From Armadillidium nasatum (Eukaryota; Arthropoda; Malacostraca; Isopoda; Armadillidiidae), in NCBI GenBank assembly GCA_009176605.1, contig SEYY01000872.1, positions 1 to 31,256 of the forward strand: a DNA stretch of 31,256 nucleotides. Reading direction: 5' to 3'. Below, piece after piece: positions 10,755 to 20,702 of this stretch. Each line of letters begins with the position of its first letter. The stretch's first letter is position 1. The notes beneath the pieces are model-generated. The model saw only the letters and a list, made by a program, of their open reading frames with translations, was not told the origin of the DNA and searched no databases. Made by a program: the position numbers and the translations under genes.

Positions 10755-12140
10755 GTGCCGAAGAAGGGGGACCACTCTCAGCCCTCTAACTACCGTCCTA
10801 TTTTTTTAACCTCCGTTCTTTCTAGAGTTTTCGAATCTATCCTCAACAGGAAAATTTTTAAACACCTTAATTCTTCTAATCTTATCCCTGATTGCCAGTA
10901 TGGCTTTCGTAAAAAACGTACTGGTGATTTTCTTTCCCTATTTTCTGACTCTTGGTCCTGCGCTCTTCCGGGTTTCGGTGAATCTTTCGCTGTGGCGCTA
11001 TGCATATCGAAAGCCTTCGATAGAGTCTGGCACAAAGCTTTGATTTCCAAATTTCCCACTTTCGGAATCTATCCTTCTCTCTGTGACCTTCTCTCTAATA
11101 TCTTTTCCGGTCGTTCTATAACAGCTGTTGCAGACGGCCACCGTTCTTCCTAAATATCTATAAATAGTAGTATTCCTCAAGGATCTGCCCTATCTCCAAC
11201 TCTTTTTCTAATTTTCATCAATGATCTTCTCTCTATTACTTCGTCTCCTATCCACTCCGATTCCGATGAATACCCCCTTCATTACTCCTTTCAATTTGAA
11301 AGACGTCCCTCCCAACAGCAGTTGATAGATTCAAGAAGGATGGTCTTGGAGCAAGTGACCTCTGATCTTTCTCGTATTTCAAATTGGAGCAGAGAAAACA
11401 TGGTCGTTTTCAATGCCTCAAAAACTCAATTCCTCCATCTTTCTACTCGACACAACCTTCCACACAACTAAGACATCTTTTTTCGAAAACACTCAACTCA
11501 AACCTTCATCTGTCTTTAATATTCTTGTTGTTTCTTTTTTCGTGATCTTTCTTGGAAAGATCACTTACTTCTCTTTCTAAACCAAGAGCTTCAAGGAGAT
11601 TCGGATATTCTGAGGGGCCCTTCGTGATTTTTCTAACGATACCTTAGTTGCTTGCTCTTTATAGGCGGTGTTGTTCGCAACTATACGGAGTACGTCTCAC
11701 ACATCTGGTGGTTCCACATGGACACCTTTAAAAGGTGAAGTCTAGGGCTTTTCATTTTTATCAACTCTTCCGCTCTCACTAATTCTCTCCTGTCTCTTTC
11801 TGTCCGTCGAATTGTTGCGTCACTCTCTCTTTATACTATCGCGATTACAATGGACACTGCTCTTCTGAACTCTCACGTCGCATACCTCCTCCATTGAGAA
11901 GGGCTCGTGCGACACGCCTTTCTACACAGTCTCATCCTTTCTCTGTCCAACTCTCAGACCGCAAACTTAACCTCTATGCTCAATCTTACATGTACTCTTA
12001 CTTGGTAAAGTCTGAAGAACACTCCCTTTATCTGTTTCCCAAACTATCTTTTACTTACACACCTTTAAACACCTTGTACTATCGGGTAATATCGGCCTTT
12101 AAGTTGACCAGATTTCAGATGTTTTTCCACCTCTGGTGGA
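10755..12140 (+). pseudogene. LINE J copy B: RT and C-terminal domain remnant
   Basis: Open from 10755 to 11153 with KKGDHSQPSNYRPIFLTSV, YGFRKKRTGDFLSL (one codon lost from RSTG), ALCISKAFDRVWHKAL (the catalytic DIS reads CIS) and FSGRSITAVADGHRSS. Downstream pieces in shifting frames keep GVPQGS as SIPQGS, the RENMVVFNASKTQFLHLST block, and near 11894 RRARATRLSTQSHPFSVQLS. With the first catalytic Asp replaced by Cys and YADD lost, the RT is dead. Confidence 0.85.
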
Positions 12141-12157
12141 AATTAGTAGGTTAGTAG

Positions 12158-12181
12158 CCTCTGGCCTTTGCCCACCAGAGA
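12158..12181 (+). other. LINE J 3'-terminal hairpin (copy B)
   Basis: CCTCTGG, 10-nt loop CCTTTGCCCA, CCAGAGA: 7-bp stem with one terminal mismatch. It lies 5 bp before the (TA)n. The same loop is in copy D with a perfect stem. Confidence 0.7.
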
Positions 12182-12184
12182 GTG

Positions 12185-12185
<1 letters not shown>

Positions 12186-12259
<74 letters not shown>

Positions 12260-12270
12260 TATATATATAT
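12186..12270. repeat. (TA)n microsatellite at the 3' end of LINE J copy B
   Basis: About 85 bp with one phase slip. Confidence 0.95.
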
Positions 12271-12281
12271 CAATGATAATC

Positions 12282-12476
12282 CGGCAATTTCGTATCCAAA
12301 TCCGAAACGAATCCGAATCCACAGCATTCGAATCCGAATCGTATCCGAATCACAACATTCGAATTCGAATCCGAATCCAGCTGATTTTAGAAATTCTAGA
12401 ATATGAATCCGAATCCAGAACCTCCGAATGTTAATCCAAATTCATTAAAAAAATTCAATGAATCCGGATTTGAATT
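12282..12476. repeat. degenerate CCGAAT hexamer repeat
   Basis: Words AATCCGAATCC, CATTCGAATC and GTATCCGAATC recur through about 195 bp. An imperfect hexamer array (unit near AATCCG) between two (TA)n arrays. Confidence 0.8.
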
Positions 12477-12487
12477 CGCCCATCACT

Positions 12488-12488
12488 G

Positions 12489-12560
<72 letters not shown>

Positions 12561-12578
12561 ATATATATTATATATATT
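12488..12578. repeat. (TA)n microsatellite before LINE J copy C
   Basis: About 90 bp with several TATTATA slips; the LINE leader (GGGTAGGGAAG) follows directly. Confidence 0.95.
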
Positions 12579-12778
12579 GGGTAGGGAAGTTGAGCTCTAA
12601 AGGCGATGAGATTACCCCCATTGGGTATATGGGGTGTTAAGGGTACTTCACATCTCACTCCAGTCCCCAATGATTTCAAGCTCATCTCCACATTCTTCTA
12701 CACGGAGTAGGCTCTCCTTCACACACAAAAAACACTGTTTCAGAAACACATCCTTTAAAAAAAATAATAATAATTTTA

Positions 12779-13560
12779 TGGCGTCAACAACAGTAGCCTC
12801 GCAGAAACTCAGTGGGGCAGCTTCCAAAAATAGCCCTTCATCAACCCCTTCCCCCGTCACCACTTCTGTGTTGGTGGCCTCCAGCGATGAGGTTGGCGCC
12901 ACCAGGAATCTGCAGCAGGCTTTTCCTGATGCACGGTCTTTTTTCCATAATTTCTTTTTTTAACATTGTCGGTCTTCAATCCAATTTCAACTTAGTTGAA
13001 CACCACCGATTCTTCTTCTAGACCTCACCTGTTTCGTCATGATGTCTTTATCCTTAATTTACAGAGAAGCCGGTTGTTGTGCGTAAGAGGGCACCGATGT
13101 TGTTTGTTCTCGTGTCTCTAATTTGGAGACTTCCGAATTTTCCCCCGTGTGGCTTAAGCTCTCTTGACATTCTACGACTAAATTTATTTGTTCTGCTTAT
13201 TTATCTCCTAATTCTACTGACTATCCAAAACTCTTCAATTATCTTAACTTCAAAAAAGAGCACATTCTCCCTTCTTTTCCTTTCTCTGAAATCATCATAT
13301 TAGGTGATTTCAGTGTTCACCGGAGAACGTACCTTCAATTTCGCTATCCAAAAAGACCTTGAGCAGTTGGTACAGCTCCTTACTCGTATCTCATAGTTTT
13401 GGAGATGAACCTAACATTCTAGACCTTTTTCAAACTTTTAATCCTTCTCCTTAAACTGTCAAACTCTATCCATCTCTGTCTTCCGCAATGAAGACCCCTA
13501 TTAGTGCGAGGAAACGTTTGCAAAATTTCGGTGCCTCAAGCTTTTCGGACCATCTGTCTT
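12779..13560 (+). pseudogene. LINE J copy C: endonuclease domain remnant
   Basis: The ATG at 12778..12780 matches the start of copy A (ASTTVASQKLSGAASKNSPS against TSTSVASEKSRGAASKNSPS), supporting that start codon for the family. Then NIVGLQSNFNLVEHH with a frame change near 12960, and ISEIIILGDF-like text near 13290..13310. It is broken by deletions around 13030 and 13320. Confidence 0.8.
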
Positions 13561-13699
13561 AGTTTTTTGATTTCCCATGGAATGATTATTGTTTCCGTGG
13601 GAGGAGTCCCTCGGAGTGTGTAGAGTGCATTACTGATGTGATTTTCTCTGGTATGGAGGCCTACATATTCTCTCCCTTCCACCAACCCAAATAAACCTT

Positions 13700-15062
13700 G
13701 GCTTAACTCTGCTTGTTCTCGTGCTATTCGCCGCAGGGATGCTTCCTTCAAGGATTACCATCGTCTTCAAACTCCAGAAACTCATGCAACTTATATTTCA
13801 TCCCGGAATCGTGCAAAATCAACACTAAAAACCTTTTACACCGTAGAAAATGCAATAATCTTTCTGGTTGTTCTTCTTCTTCATCAAGCTCTTTCTGGCA
13901 TTTGGAAAAAAAATTAGCTCTAAATTTGCTTCTTCCACTTTTCCTTCTCTGGTATCTTCAGGCGGCACAACTGTCGTTTTGCTTTCATCTGAACTCTTTG
14001 CCCAAACTTTTGCTTCTAATTCAACCTTAGTCGATTCCGGAGATATTCCTCCTACTTTAACTCCCTCCAACTCATTTATGCCTAACATTGTAATTTATTC
14101 TAAAGATATCATTTATGCTCTCTCTGAGCTTAGCACTAAGAAGGCTTAAGGTCCTAATGATATCCTTCCTGTGGTTCTCAAAACTTGTGCTTCCGAGCTT
14201 GCACCAAACCTAGGTAAACTATTCCGTCTTTGTCTTCCTACTTCAACTTTCCCTTCTTGTTGGAAATGTGCCTTCATTCAGCCTGTGCCGAAGAAGGGGG
14301 AACCATCTCAACCCTCCAACTACCGTTCCATTTCTTTAACCTCCGTTCTTTCTAAATTTTTCGAATCTATCCTTAACAAGAGGATTTGGAAACATCTCAG
14401 TTCTTCAAATCTTATCTCTGATCGCCAGTATAGCTTCCGTAAGAAACGTTCTACTGGGGATTTTCTTTTCCTTCCCTCTGACTCTTGGTCTTTCGCATTT
14501 CGGTGAATATTTTGCTGTCGCATTGGACATATCAAAGGTCTTCGATAGGGTCTGGCANNNNNNNNNNNNNNNNNNNNNNNNNNNNNNNNNNNNNNNNNNN
14601 NNNNNNNNNNNNNNNNNNNNNNNNNNNNNNNNNNNNNNNNNNNNNNNNNNNNNNNNNTCCTATCCTCAACACTTTTTCTACTTTTCATTAATGACCTTAT
14701 CTCTATTATTTCATCACCTGTCCACACCAGTGCTGATGATTCCCACCTTCATTACTCCTTTCAGTTTGAAAGATGCTCCTCCCAGCATCAGTTAATTGAC
14801 GCTAGAATGGTGATCTTGGATTAACCGACCCTTAATCTTTCTCGTATTTTAAATTGAGGTAGAGAAAACATAGATTTTTCTAATTCGAAAAAACTCAGTT
14901 CCTTCATCGCTCTACTCGACACAACCTTCCACATAGAACATCATCTTCGAAAGCACACAACTCAAGCCTTCATATCTCCTTAATATTTTCGATTTTTCTT
15001 TCTTTCGTAATCTTTCTTGTAAGAATCAAATTACTTCACTTTCTAAACAGGTTTCTAAAATT
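13700..15062 (+). pseudogene. LINE J copy C: linker, RT and C-terminal remnant
   Basis: Open pieces 13868..14149 and 14171..14506 carry VLKTCASELAPNLGKLFR, QPSNYRSISLTSVLSKFFES, YSFRKKRSTGDFL and, after a frame change, LDISKVFDRVW next to the N gap. After the gap come FLLFINDLISIISSPVH and SADDSH in place of SYADDST. The C-terminal part is very decayed. Confidence 0.8.
14558..14657. other. assembly gap, 100 N
   Basis: Exactly 100 N inside LINE J copy C. In copy D the same interval (TCTGGCA to TCCTATCC) is about 155 to 160 bp, so the gap size is a placeholder. Confidence 0.99.
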
Positions 15063-15071
15063 TCAAAATCA

Positions 15072-15740
15072 TATCAGATCAACTAATCTCTTAGAAACTT
15101 GTTTAGAAAGAGAATAATGTGATCCCTCCAAAGAAATATCCCGAGAAAAAGATATTCAGAGAATATATAGAACATATAAAGGTTTGAATTGTGTTTTCGA
15201 AGATGTCCTAGTTGTGTGGAATATTATGTCCAGTAGAAAGCTGTACGAACTGAGTTTTAGAGGAACTGAAAACAACTATGTTTTCTCTGCTTCAAAATGA
15301 AATTCAAGAATGATAAGGGGGTAAGTTTCTCCAGGGCTAACCTCCTGGCGATAATTAATTGCCATTTAGTGGGATGGAAATCAAAATGAAAATGTTAATG
15401 GAGGGTATAGTTTTTATCTGCTTAGGAGTTGATTAGTAATAAAGTAATAAAGAGAAAAAGTCACAAATGGAAAAAAGAAAAATATTTGGTGACATAACAG
15501 ATATCAGAGGAACACCACTATTAACAGACTTAAAGGATGAATGGTGGACGTCTACAACAATTGTTATAGAACGACTGGGAAGTAAATCAGACACACGGCC
15601 ACAGAAGTTTAGAAATCAAAACTTTGTGTCATGCTCTATTGAAGCCTTTTTTTATATGGTTAGTGCGCCACAGAAAAAGATTTACAGAAAGGCCATAAAG
15701 CAGAGTAACAAGAGTCAGAGAAAAAACATAGATCACTAGT
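15072..15740 (-). mobile_element. LINE family J, copy G, inverted fragment
   Basis: Minus-strand reading gives ISKAFNRAWHKVLISKLL (near 15640..15700), SFYNN.C..PPF in place of RSIAAVVDGHRSS, a decayed palm, then the REN.VVF.SSKTQF block, FFSRDISLEGSHYSLSKQVS. It covers RT palm to C-terminal domain and ends at the same element position as copy C, tail to tail at about 15066..15071. The plus-strand ORF here (15467..15739) is its shadow. Confidence 0.8.
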
Positions 15741-15895
15741 AAAGTATTCCTTACGAAATACGAAACTTCTTCATTACAGAATTCGAAATAAATGCACTTG
15801 ATGTTACTTTATTTAAATTCAATTATTTAAATTATTGAAAGTAAAAAGTATAAGTAAAAATTCAAAGATCAAATTTAAAAAAATATCAGAACAGA
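15741..15895. other. AT-rich spacer
   Basis: No recognisable feature between the inverted LINE J copy G and LINE Y copy 1. Confidence 0.35.
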
Positions 15896-16500
15896 AAATG
15901 ACAAGCATAGAATTTGCAATATTCATACAAAATTGATGTGAGTGCATGGCATTCCTCGTGCTGCGAAATTGTGTGCCAAAGCCACGTGACAGATACATAG
16001 GTTCAAGGAAGCCACTCCCTCACCCCCTCAAACACACACACACACAAAACCGCCTCCGAAATGAGAGAAGAGTACTCTATGCATGGTGGATAAGACCCTT
16101 ATATAATGGGAGCAAATAAATGAAAGTAAATTAAGACATGAAAAATGACAAGCATAGAGTTGGCAATATTCACACAAAATTAATATGAGTTGCATGGCAC
16201 TCCTCGTGCTGCGAGGGCGATGCAATGATTGTGGAATGTTAAATTTCAGTTACCTTGAGCATCTGTCAATAAGACCTATAGAAAAGTGATCGTGTGCCAA
16301 AATCATGTGGCAATTACAAAGGATAAAGCAAGTTTGAAAGTAGGGGACAGTTTATTAGTTTTTTCGCCTTAGACTCTACCTTGTCTAAAAGTCAGGCAGA
16401 GCTAGAGTCACGCCCCCCTCGCACAACCGCCTCTCATAAGAGAGAACAGTAATCTCTATACATGGTGGATAAGACCATTATATAATGGGAGTGACTGTTC
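15896..16500 (-). mobile_element. LINE family Y, copy 1, C-terminal fragment with tandem duplication
   Basis: On the minus strand, LDKVESKAKKLINCPLLSN and GTRSLFYRSY (about 16290..16400) match the post-RT domain of LINEs (compare LLEKVESRAFRLINSPALT in family J) but differ enough to be another family. The end of the fragment (CACGAGGAGTGCCATGCA region) matches LINE Y copy 3. Two direct units, about 16135..16500 and 15896..16110, repeat the same text (CTCCCATTATATAA, GTCTTATCCACCATG, GCGGTTTTGTG/GCGGTTGTGCG), and the second has an internal deletion. Confidence 0.65.
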
Positions 16501-16539
16501 GGTAGAAAAAATTCTCCCTAATTCAGTTGATGTTGCTCA

Positions 16540-16541
<2 letters not shown>

Positions 16542-16626
<85 letters not shown>

Positions 16627-16637
16627 ATATATATATA
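16542..16637. repeat. (TA)n microsatellite
   Basis: About 96 bp with one phase slip, directly before LINE J fragment F. Confidence 0.95.
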
Positions 16638-17230
16638 CTCAACAGCAATTAATTAACGCTAGTGACCCTGGAGTAGTCAACTTCTGGTCTTTCTCGCAGA
16701 GGGGAGAGAAAACATGGGAATTTTCTGTTACGAAAACTCTGATCTTCCATCTTTCTACTCGATACAATGTCCAGTGCAATTCTGACATCGCCATTGAAAC
16801 TTTCATCTGTCCTTAAATATTCTCGCTATTTCTTTTCTCGTAATCTTTCTTTGAAGGATTACAATATTTTCTTTGACAAGCTTCTATGATGTTTAATGTT
16901 CTGGGGCTCCTTCGAAATTTGTTTACTTTTCAAAGGTGTCTTATTTTCACTGTATGGAGTACGTTTCAAACATCTGGGATGGTTCCCCTCATGATGCTAA
17001 TGAAAAGATGGAGTCTAATTCTTTTAGGTCTTAGCAGTTCTTTGGCTCACACTAATTCTCTCCAAACTCTTTGTACATGTAAAATTTCTGTGTTACTGTT
17101 CATGCTATCACTCATTACAACCAGTACTGCTCTTTTGAACTCTACAGTCGCATACCTCCTTCAATGAAACAGACTAGAGGGACACGTCTTTCTTCACAGT
17201 CTTTTTCATTTTTCTTTCGAGGAAATTTCG
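16638..17230 (+). mobile_element. LINE family J, fragment F (C-terminal part only)
   Basis: Begins with CTCAACAGCAATTAATTAACG, the family's SQQQLLDAR region just after YADD, and continues through GRENMGIF, the KDHITSLSK and LLEKVES regions, IPPSMKQTRGTRLSSQSF. It is heavily decayed, with no good frame longer than about 90 codons. It ends before the family 3' end, in GA-rich non-LINE sequence. Confidence 0.8.
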
Positions 17231-17311
17231 AGAGGAAGTGAAGTGAGGAAGGTGGAATAAAGAGAGTAACTTTATCTCTTTTGTCAGGATACCTTGAAAA
17301 TATGATCAATT

Positions 17312-17312
<1 letters not shown>

Positions 17313-17396
<84 letters not shown>
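17313..17396. repeat. (TA)n microsatellite
   Basis: About 84 bp with two phase slips. Confidence 0.95.
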
Positions 17397-17449
17397 CTCA
17401 ACATCAATTAATTAACGCAATATTCACACAAAATTAATATGAGTGCATG
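17397..17449. other. mosaic junction of LINE J and LINE Y scraps
   Basis: 17397..17416 (CTCAACATCAATTAATTAAC) repeats the first 20 bp of fragment F after its own (TA)n. It switches to ATATTCACACAAAATTAATA (TGAGTGCATGG follows), identical to part of LINE Y copy 1 (16165 on), and then to LINE J copy D at about 17450. Confidence 0.75.
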
Positions 17450-18462
17450 GCAATCAACTCCTTCCCCCATCACCACTTGGGAGTTGGTGGTCTCCGGTGA
17501 TGTCGTTGGCGCCTCCAAGACCTCTATGCCGACTTGCCCTGGTGCAAGGTGTTCGTTTTTCATTAATTTCTGCAACATTCGCGGTCTTTTTTCTAATCTC
17601 CACTTTGTCGAACACCACCTCTCTTCTTCTAGACCTCATCTCTTGTTCTTTACTGAAACTCAGGTGTCTGAGTGCTCTGACAGCAAACCCTACTCTGTTT
17701 CCTCCTACTGTCTCTATCCTCAATTTTCAGCCAAAGGTGGATGTTGCGCATATGTGCGCAATGATGTTGTCTGTTCTCGTGTCTCTAATTTGGAGTCTTC
17801 TGAATTCTCTACTTTATGGCTTAAACTTTCTTGCAACTCTACAACTAAATTCATTTGTTCCGTCTACTTATCTCCTAACTCTACAGACTATCCAAAATTC
17901 TTCAACTATCTTAACTCCAAAATAGAGCACATTCTTTCTTCTTCTCCTTTCTCGAAATCATCATTTTAGGTGATTCAATGTTCACCACCGCCAATGGCTT
18001 TCATCTAGTTCTCAAGATTCAGCTGGTGAATTAGCCTTCCAATTTTCTATCCAGAACAACCTTGAGCAGTTGGTGCATCTCCCTACCCGTATCCCTGACC
18101 ATCTTGGTGATGAACCCAACATTCTAGACCTTTTTCTAACTTCTAATCCTTCTCCTTGTACTGTTAAACTCTTTCCTCCTCTGGGTTCATCCGATCACCT
18201 TCTTATCTCCGTATCTTGTCCTGTCTCTTCAAGTCTTCCGCAAGAACGGCCCCCGCCTTCGGCGAGGAGACGTTTGTGGCATTTCGGTGCCACTAACTGG
18301 TCTGACTTGCGGTCGTACTTCTCTGATTTTCCATGGAATGATTACTGTTTCCGTGGTAGGGGTCCCTCAGAACGTGCAGAGCGCATAACTGTGGTGATTC
18401 TATCTGGCATGGAGGCGTACATTCCATATTCTTTCCCTTCCACTAAACCTAATAAACCTTAG
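17450..18462 (+). pseudogene. LINE J copy D: endonuclease domain, one frameshift
   Basis: Open 17439..17969, then 18070..18462. Motifs: FCNIRGLFSN, LLFFTETQVSE, GGCCAYVRNDVV, SVYLSPNSTDYP. The GDFN box is split by a one-base loss near 17955..17980 (GATTCAATG for GATTTCAATG). Then [19 protein letters not shown] and [10 protein letters not shown], the last with SDH. A TAG ends the second piece at NKP*. All catalytic residues can be seen across the two frames. Confidence 0.85.
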
Positions 18463-18473
18463 TTTAACTTTGC

Positions 18474-19200
18474 TTGTTCTCGTGCTATCCGCTGCAGGGA
18501 TGCTGCCTTCAGGGATTACCGTCGTCTTCAAACTCCAGAAACTCACGCAACTTACTTGCTGGAAACGTGCGCTCATTCAGATTGCGGCCGAAGAAGGGGG
18601 ACCCCTCTCAACCCTCTAACTACCGTCCAATTTCTTTAACCTCCGTTCTTTCTAAAGTTTTAGAATCTATTCTTAACAGGAAGATTTGGAAACATATCAA
18701 TTCTTCTAATCTTATCTCTGATCGCCAGTATGGCTTTCGTAAGAAACGCTCTACTGGTGATCTCCTTTCTCTTCTCTCTGACTCTTGGTCCTCCGCTCTT
18801 CGGCATTTCGGTGAATCTTTTGCTGTGGCGCTAGACATATCGAAGGCTTTCGATAGAGTCTGGCACAAAGCTTTGATTTCCAAACTTCCCTCTTTCGGAA
18901 TCTATCCTTCCCTCTGTGATCTTCTCTCTGATTTCCTTTCTGGTCGTTCTATAGCAGCTGTTGTAGACGGCCACCGTTCATCCTATAAATCTATAAATAG
19001 TGTGTTCCTCAAGGATCTGTCCTATCCCAAGCACTTTTTCTGCTTTTCATCAATGACCTTCTCTCTATTACTTCATCTCCTATCCACTCCTATGCTGATG
19101 ACTCCACCCTTTATTATTCTTTTCATTTTGAAAGGCGCCCCTCCCAGCAACAGTTAATAGAGGCAAGGAGGGTGGCCTTGGAGCAACTAATCTCTGATCT
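18474..19200 (+). pseudogene. LINE J copy D: reverse transcriptase with internal deletion
   Basis: After the deletion the frame gives KKGDPSQPSNYRPISLTSVL, YGFRKKRSTGDLLSLLS, FGESFAVALDISKAFDRVW, LSDFLSGRSIAAVVDGHRSS, then a one-base loss at AAATAGTGTGTTCC (SGVPQGS box). In the next frame TCCTATGCTGATGACTCCACC encodes SYADDST. Both catalytic Asp boxes are intact in sequence but lie in different frames. Confidence 0.85.
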
Positions 19201-19923
19201 ATCTCGTATTTCTAATTGGGGCAGAGAAAACATGGTTGTTTTCAATGCCTCAAAAAACTCAATTCCTCCATCTCTCTACTCGCCACAATCTTCCCCACAA
19301 CTACGATATCTTCTTCGAAAACACGCAACTCAAACCTTCATCTCTCCTTAATATTCTTAGGTGTTTCTTTTTCTCGTGATCTTTCTTGGAAAGATCACAT
19401 TACCTCTCTTTCTAAACAAGCTTCTAAGAGGTTGGGTGTTCTGAGGCGCCTTCAGTATTTCTTCACACCACCCCAGTTGCTTGCTCTGTATAGGGGTGTT
19501 GTTCGCCCTTGTATGGAGTATGCGTCACACATCTGGGGTGGTTCCACTCATACAGCTCTCCTGGAAAAGGTGGAGTCTAGAGCTTTTCGCCTTATCAACT
19601 CTCCTGCTCTCACTAATTCTCTCCAATCTCTTTCTCGTAATGTTGCGTCACTCTCTCTTTACTATCGCTATTACAATGGACACTGCTCTTCTGAACTCTC
19701 TCGTCGCATACCTCCTCCACTGAGAAGGGCTCGTGCGACTCGTCTTTCTACACAGTCTCATCCTTTCTCTGTCCAACTCTCCGACCCCAGACTTAGCCAC
19801 TATGCTCAATCTTACATGTACTCTACTGGTAAAGTCTGGAACACACTTCCTTCATCTACTTTCCCAACTTCCTATGACTTAGCCACCTTCAAACGCCGTG
19901 TATCAGGTCATGTCAGCCTTTAA
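19201..19923 (+). pseudogene. LINE J copy D: C-terminal domain
   Basis: Frame 19216..19923, with one extra A near 19250 (CAAAAAACTCAATTCC) breaking the KTQFLHLST block. Otherwise clean: GVSFSRDLSWKDHITSLSK, RPCMEYASHIWGGSTHT, LLEKVESRAFRLINSPALT, SLYYRYYNGHCSSELSRR, WNTLPSSTFPTSYDLATFKR, ending VSGHVSL*. This gives the natural C-terminus of the family protein. Confidence 0.85.
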
Positions 19924-19973
19924 TTAGACAATGTTCCCGAATTTCCCCATAAATCTGGTGGATTATTTTTAGG

Positions 19974-19997
19974 CCTCTGGCCTTTGCCCACCAGAGG
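19974..19997 (+). other. LINE J 3'-terminal hairpin (copy D)
   Basis: CCTCTGG, loop CCTTTGCCCA, CCAGAGG: a perfect 7-bp stem with a 10-nt loop, 9 bp before the (TA)n. Terminal hairpins can be the signal read by the element's own RT (known for several LINE and SINE families); here that role is inferred. Confidence 0.75.
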
Positions 19998-20003
19998 TGA
20001 AAT

Positions 20004-20006
<3 letters not shown>

Positions 20007-20097
<91 letters not shown>
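20007..20097. repeat. (TA)n microsatellite shared by LINE J copy D and LINE Y copy 2 tails
   Basis: About 91 bp. On the left is the 3' end of the plus-strand LINE J; on the right is the 3' end of the minus-strand LINE Y, so two LINEs meet tail to tail across one array. Confidence 0.95.
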
Positions 20098-20458
<361 letters not shown>

Positions 20459-20496
20459 CTTGCGAACAGATGATTATCGCAAGATACATCAACTAT

Positions 20497-20640
20497 GGTG
20501 CGGTGCTCACCAGAGGTCACACCACTTACCGCATCGCACCGCACCACATCTTACCACACCGTACCGCACCGGGTTACTGAAATTGTATTGCGCACCGCAC
20601 TGTACCGCACCAAAATTATCGCACCACGCACAGCACCCTG
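20497..20640. repeat. GCACC-rich degenerate pentamer island
   Basis: CGCACCGCACC, GTACCGCACC and CACACCGTACCGCACC type words over about 140 bp, resembling 10353..10472. It lies beyond the 3' end of the RTE-like LINE. Confidence 0.75.
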
Positions 20641-20702
20641 TTCTTTGGACAACCCTAAAATTCTCACCTTTCTCACCATCCATCCTGTTAGGATCACTCC
20701 TG

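Larger units (their letters stand above)
10546..12185 (+). mobile_element. LINE family J, copy B, 5'-truncated
   Basis: Starts just before the VISALSELNTKK segment, so the endonuclease and linker are missing, as in a normal 5'-truncated insertion. It covers RT, C-terminal domain and the 3' end with an imperfect terminal hairpin (12158..12181), then (TA)n. It is more decayed than A and D, with many indels after 11150; the YADD site reads SDSDEY. Confidence 0.9.
12579..15065 (+). mobile_element. LINE family J, copy C, 5'-complete and 3'-broken
   Basis: The 5' leader matches copy A from the first base after (TA)n (GCGATGAGATTACCCCC at 12602 on, then GGGTATATGGGGTGTTAA). Endonuclease, linker and RT follow in order with many small indels. 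A 100-N gap (14558..14657) removes part of the RT. The copy stops in the C-terminal domain at TTTCTAAACAGGTTTCTAA, where it meets the inverted copy G. Confidence 0.9.
17450..20006 (+). mobile_element. LINE family J, copy D, best-preserved 3' half
   Basis: Starts inside the N-terminal SPITTWELV segment, without the leader. The endonuclease and RT are well conserved, but an internal deletion of about 480 bp at about 18555 fuses the linker (ETHATY) to LAGN in the RT (source positions 2375 and 2855 in copy A). It ends with a perfect terminal hairpin, GTGAAATAAAA and (TA)n. This is the youngest-looking J copy and keeps an intact YADD, though in a shifted frame. Confidence 0.9.

Noticed and set aside
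15467..15739. 90-codon plus-strand ORF (MEKRKIFGDITDIRG)
   Set aside because: Antisense of LINE J copy G; the minus strand reads as RT (SKAFNRAWHKVL).
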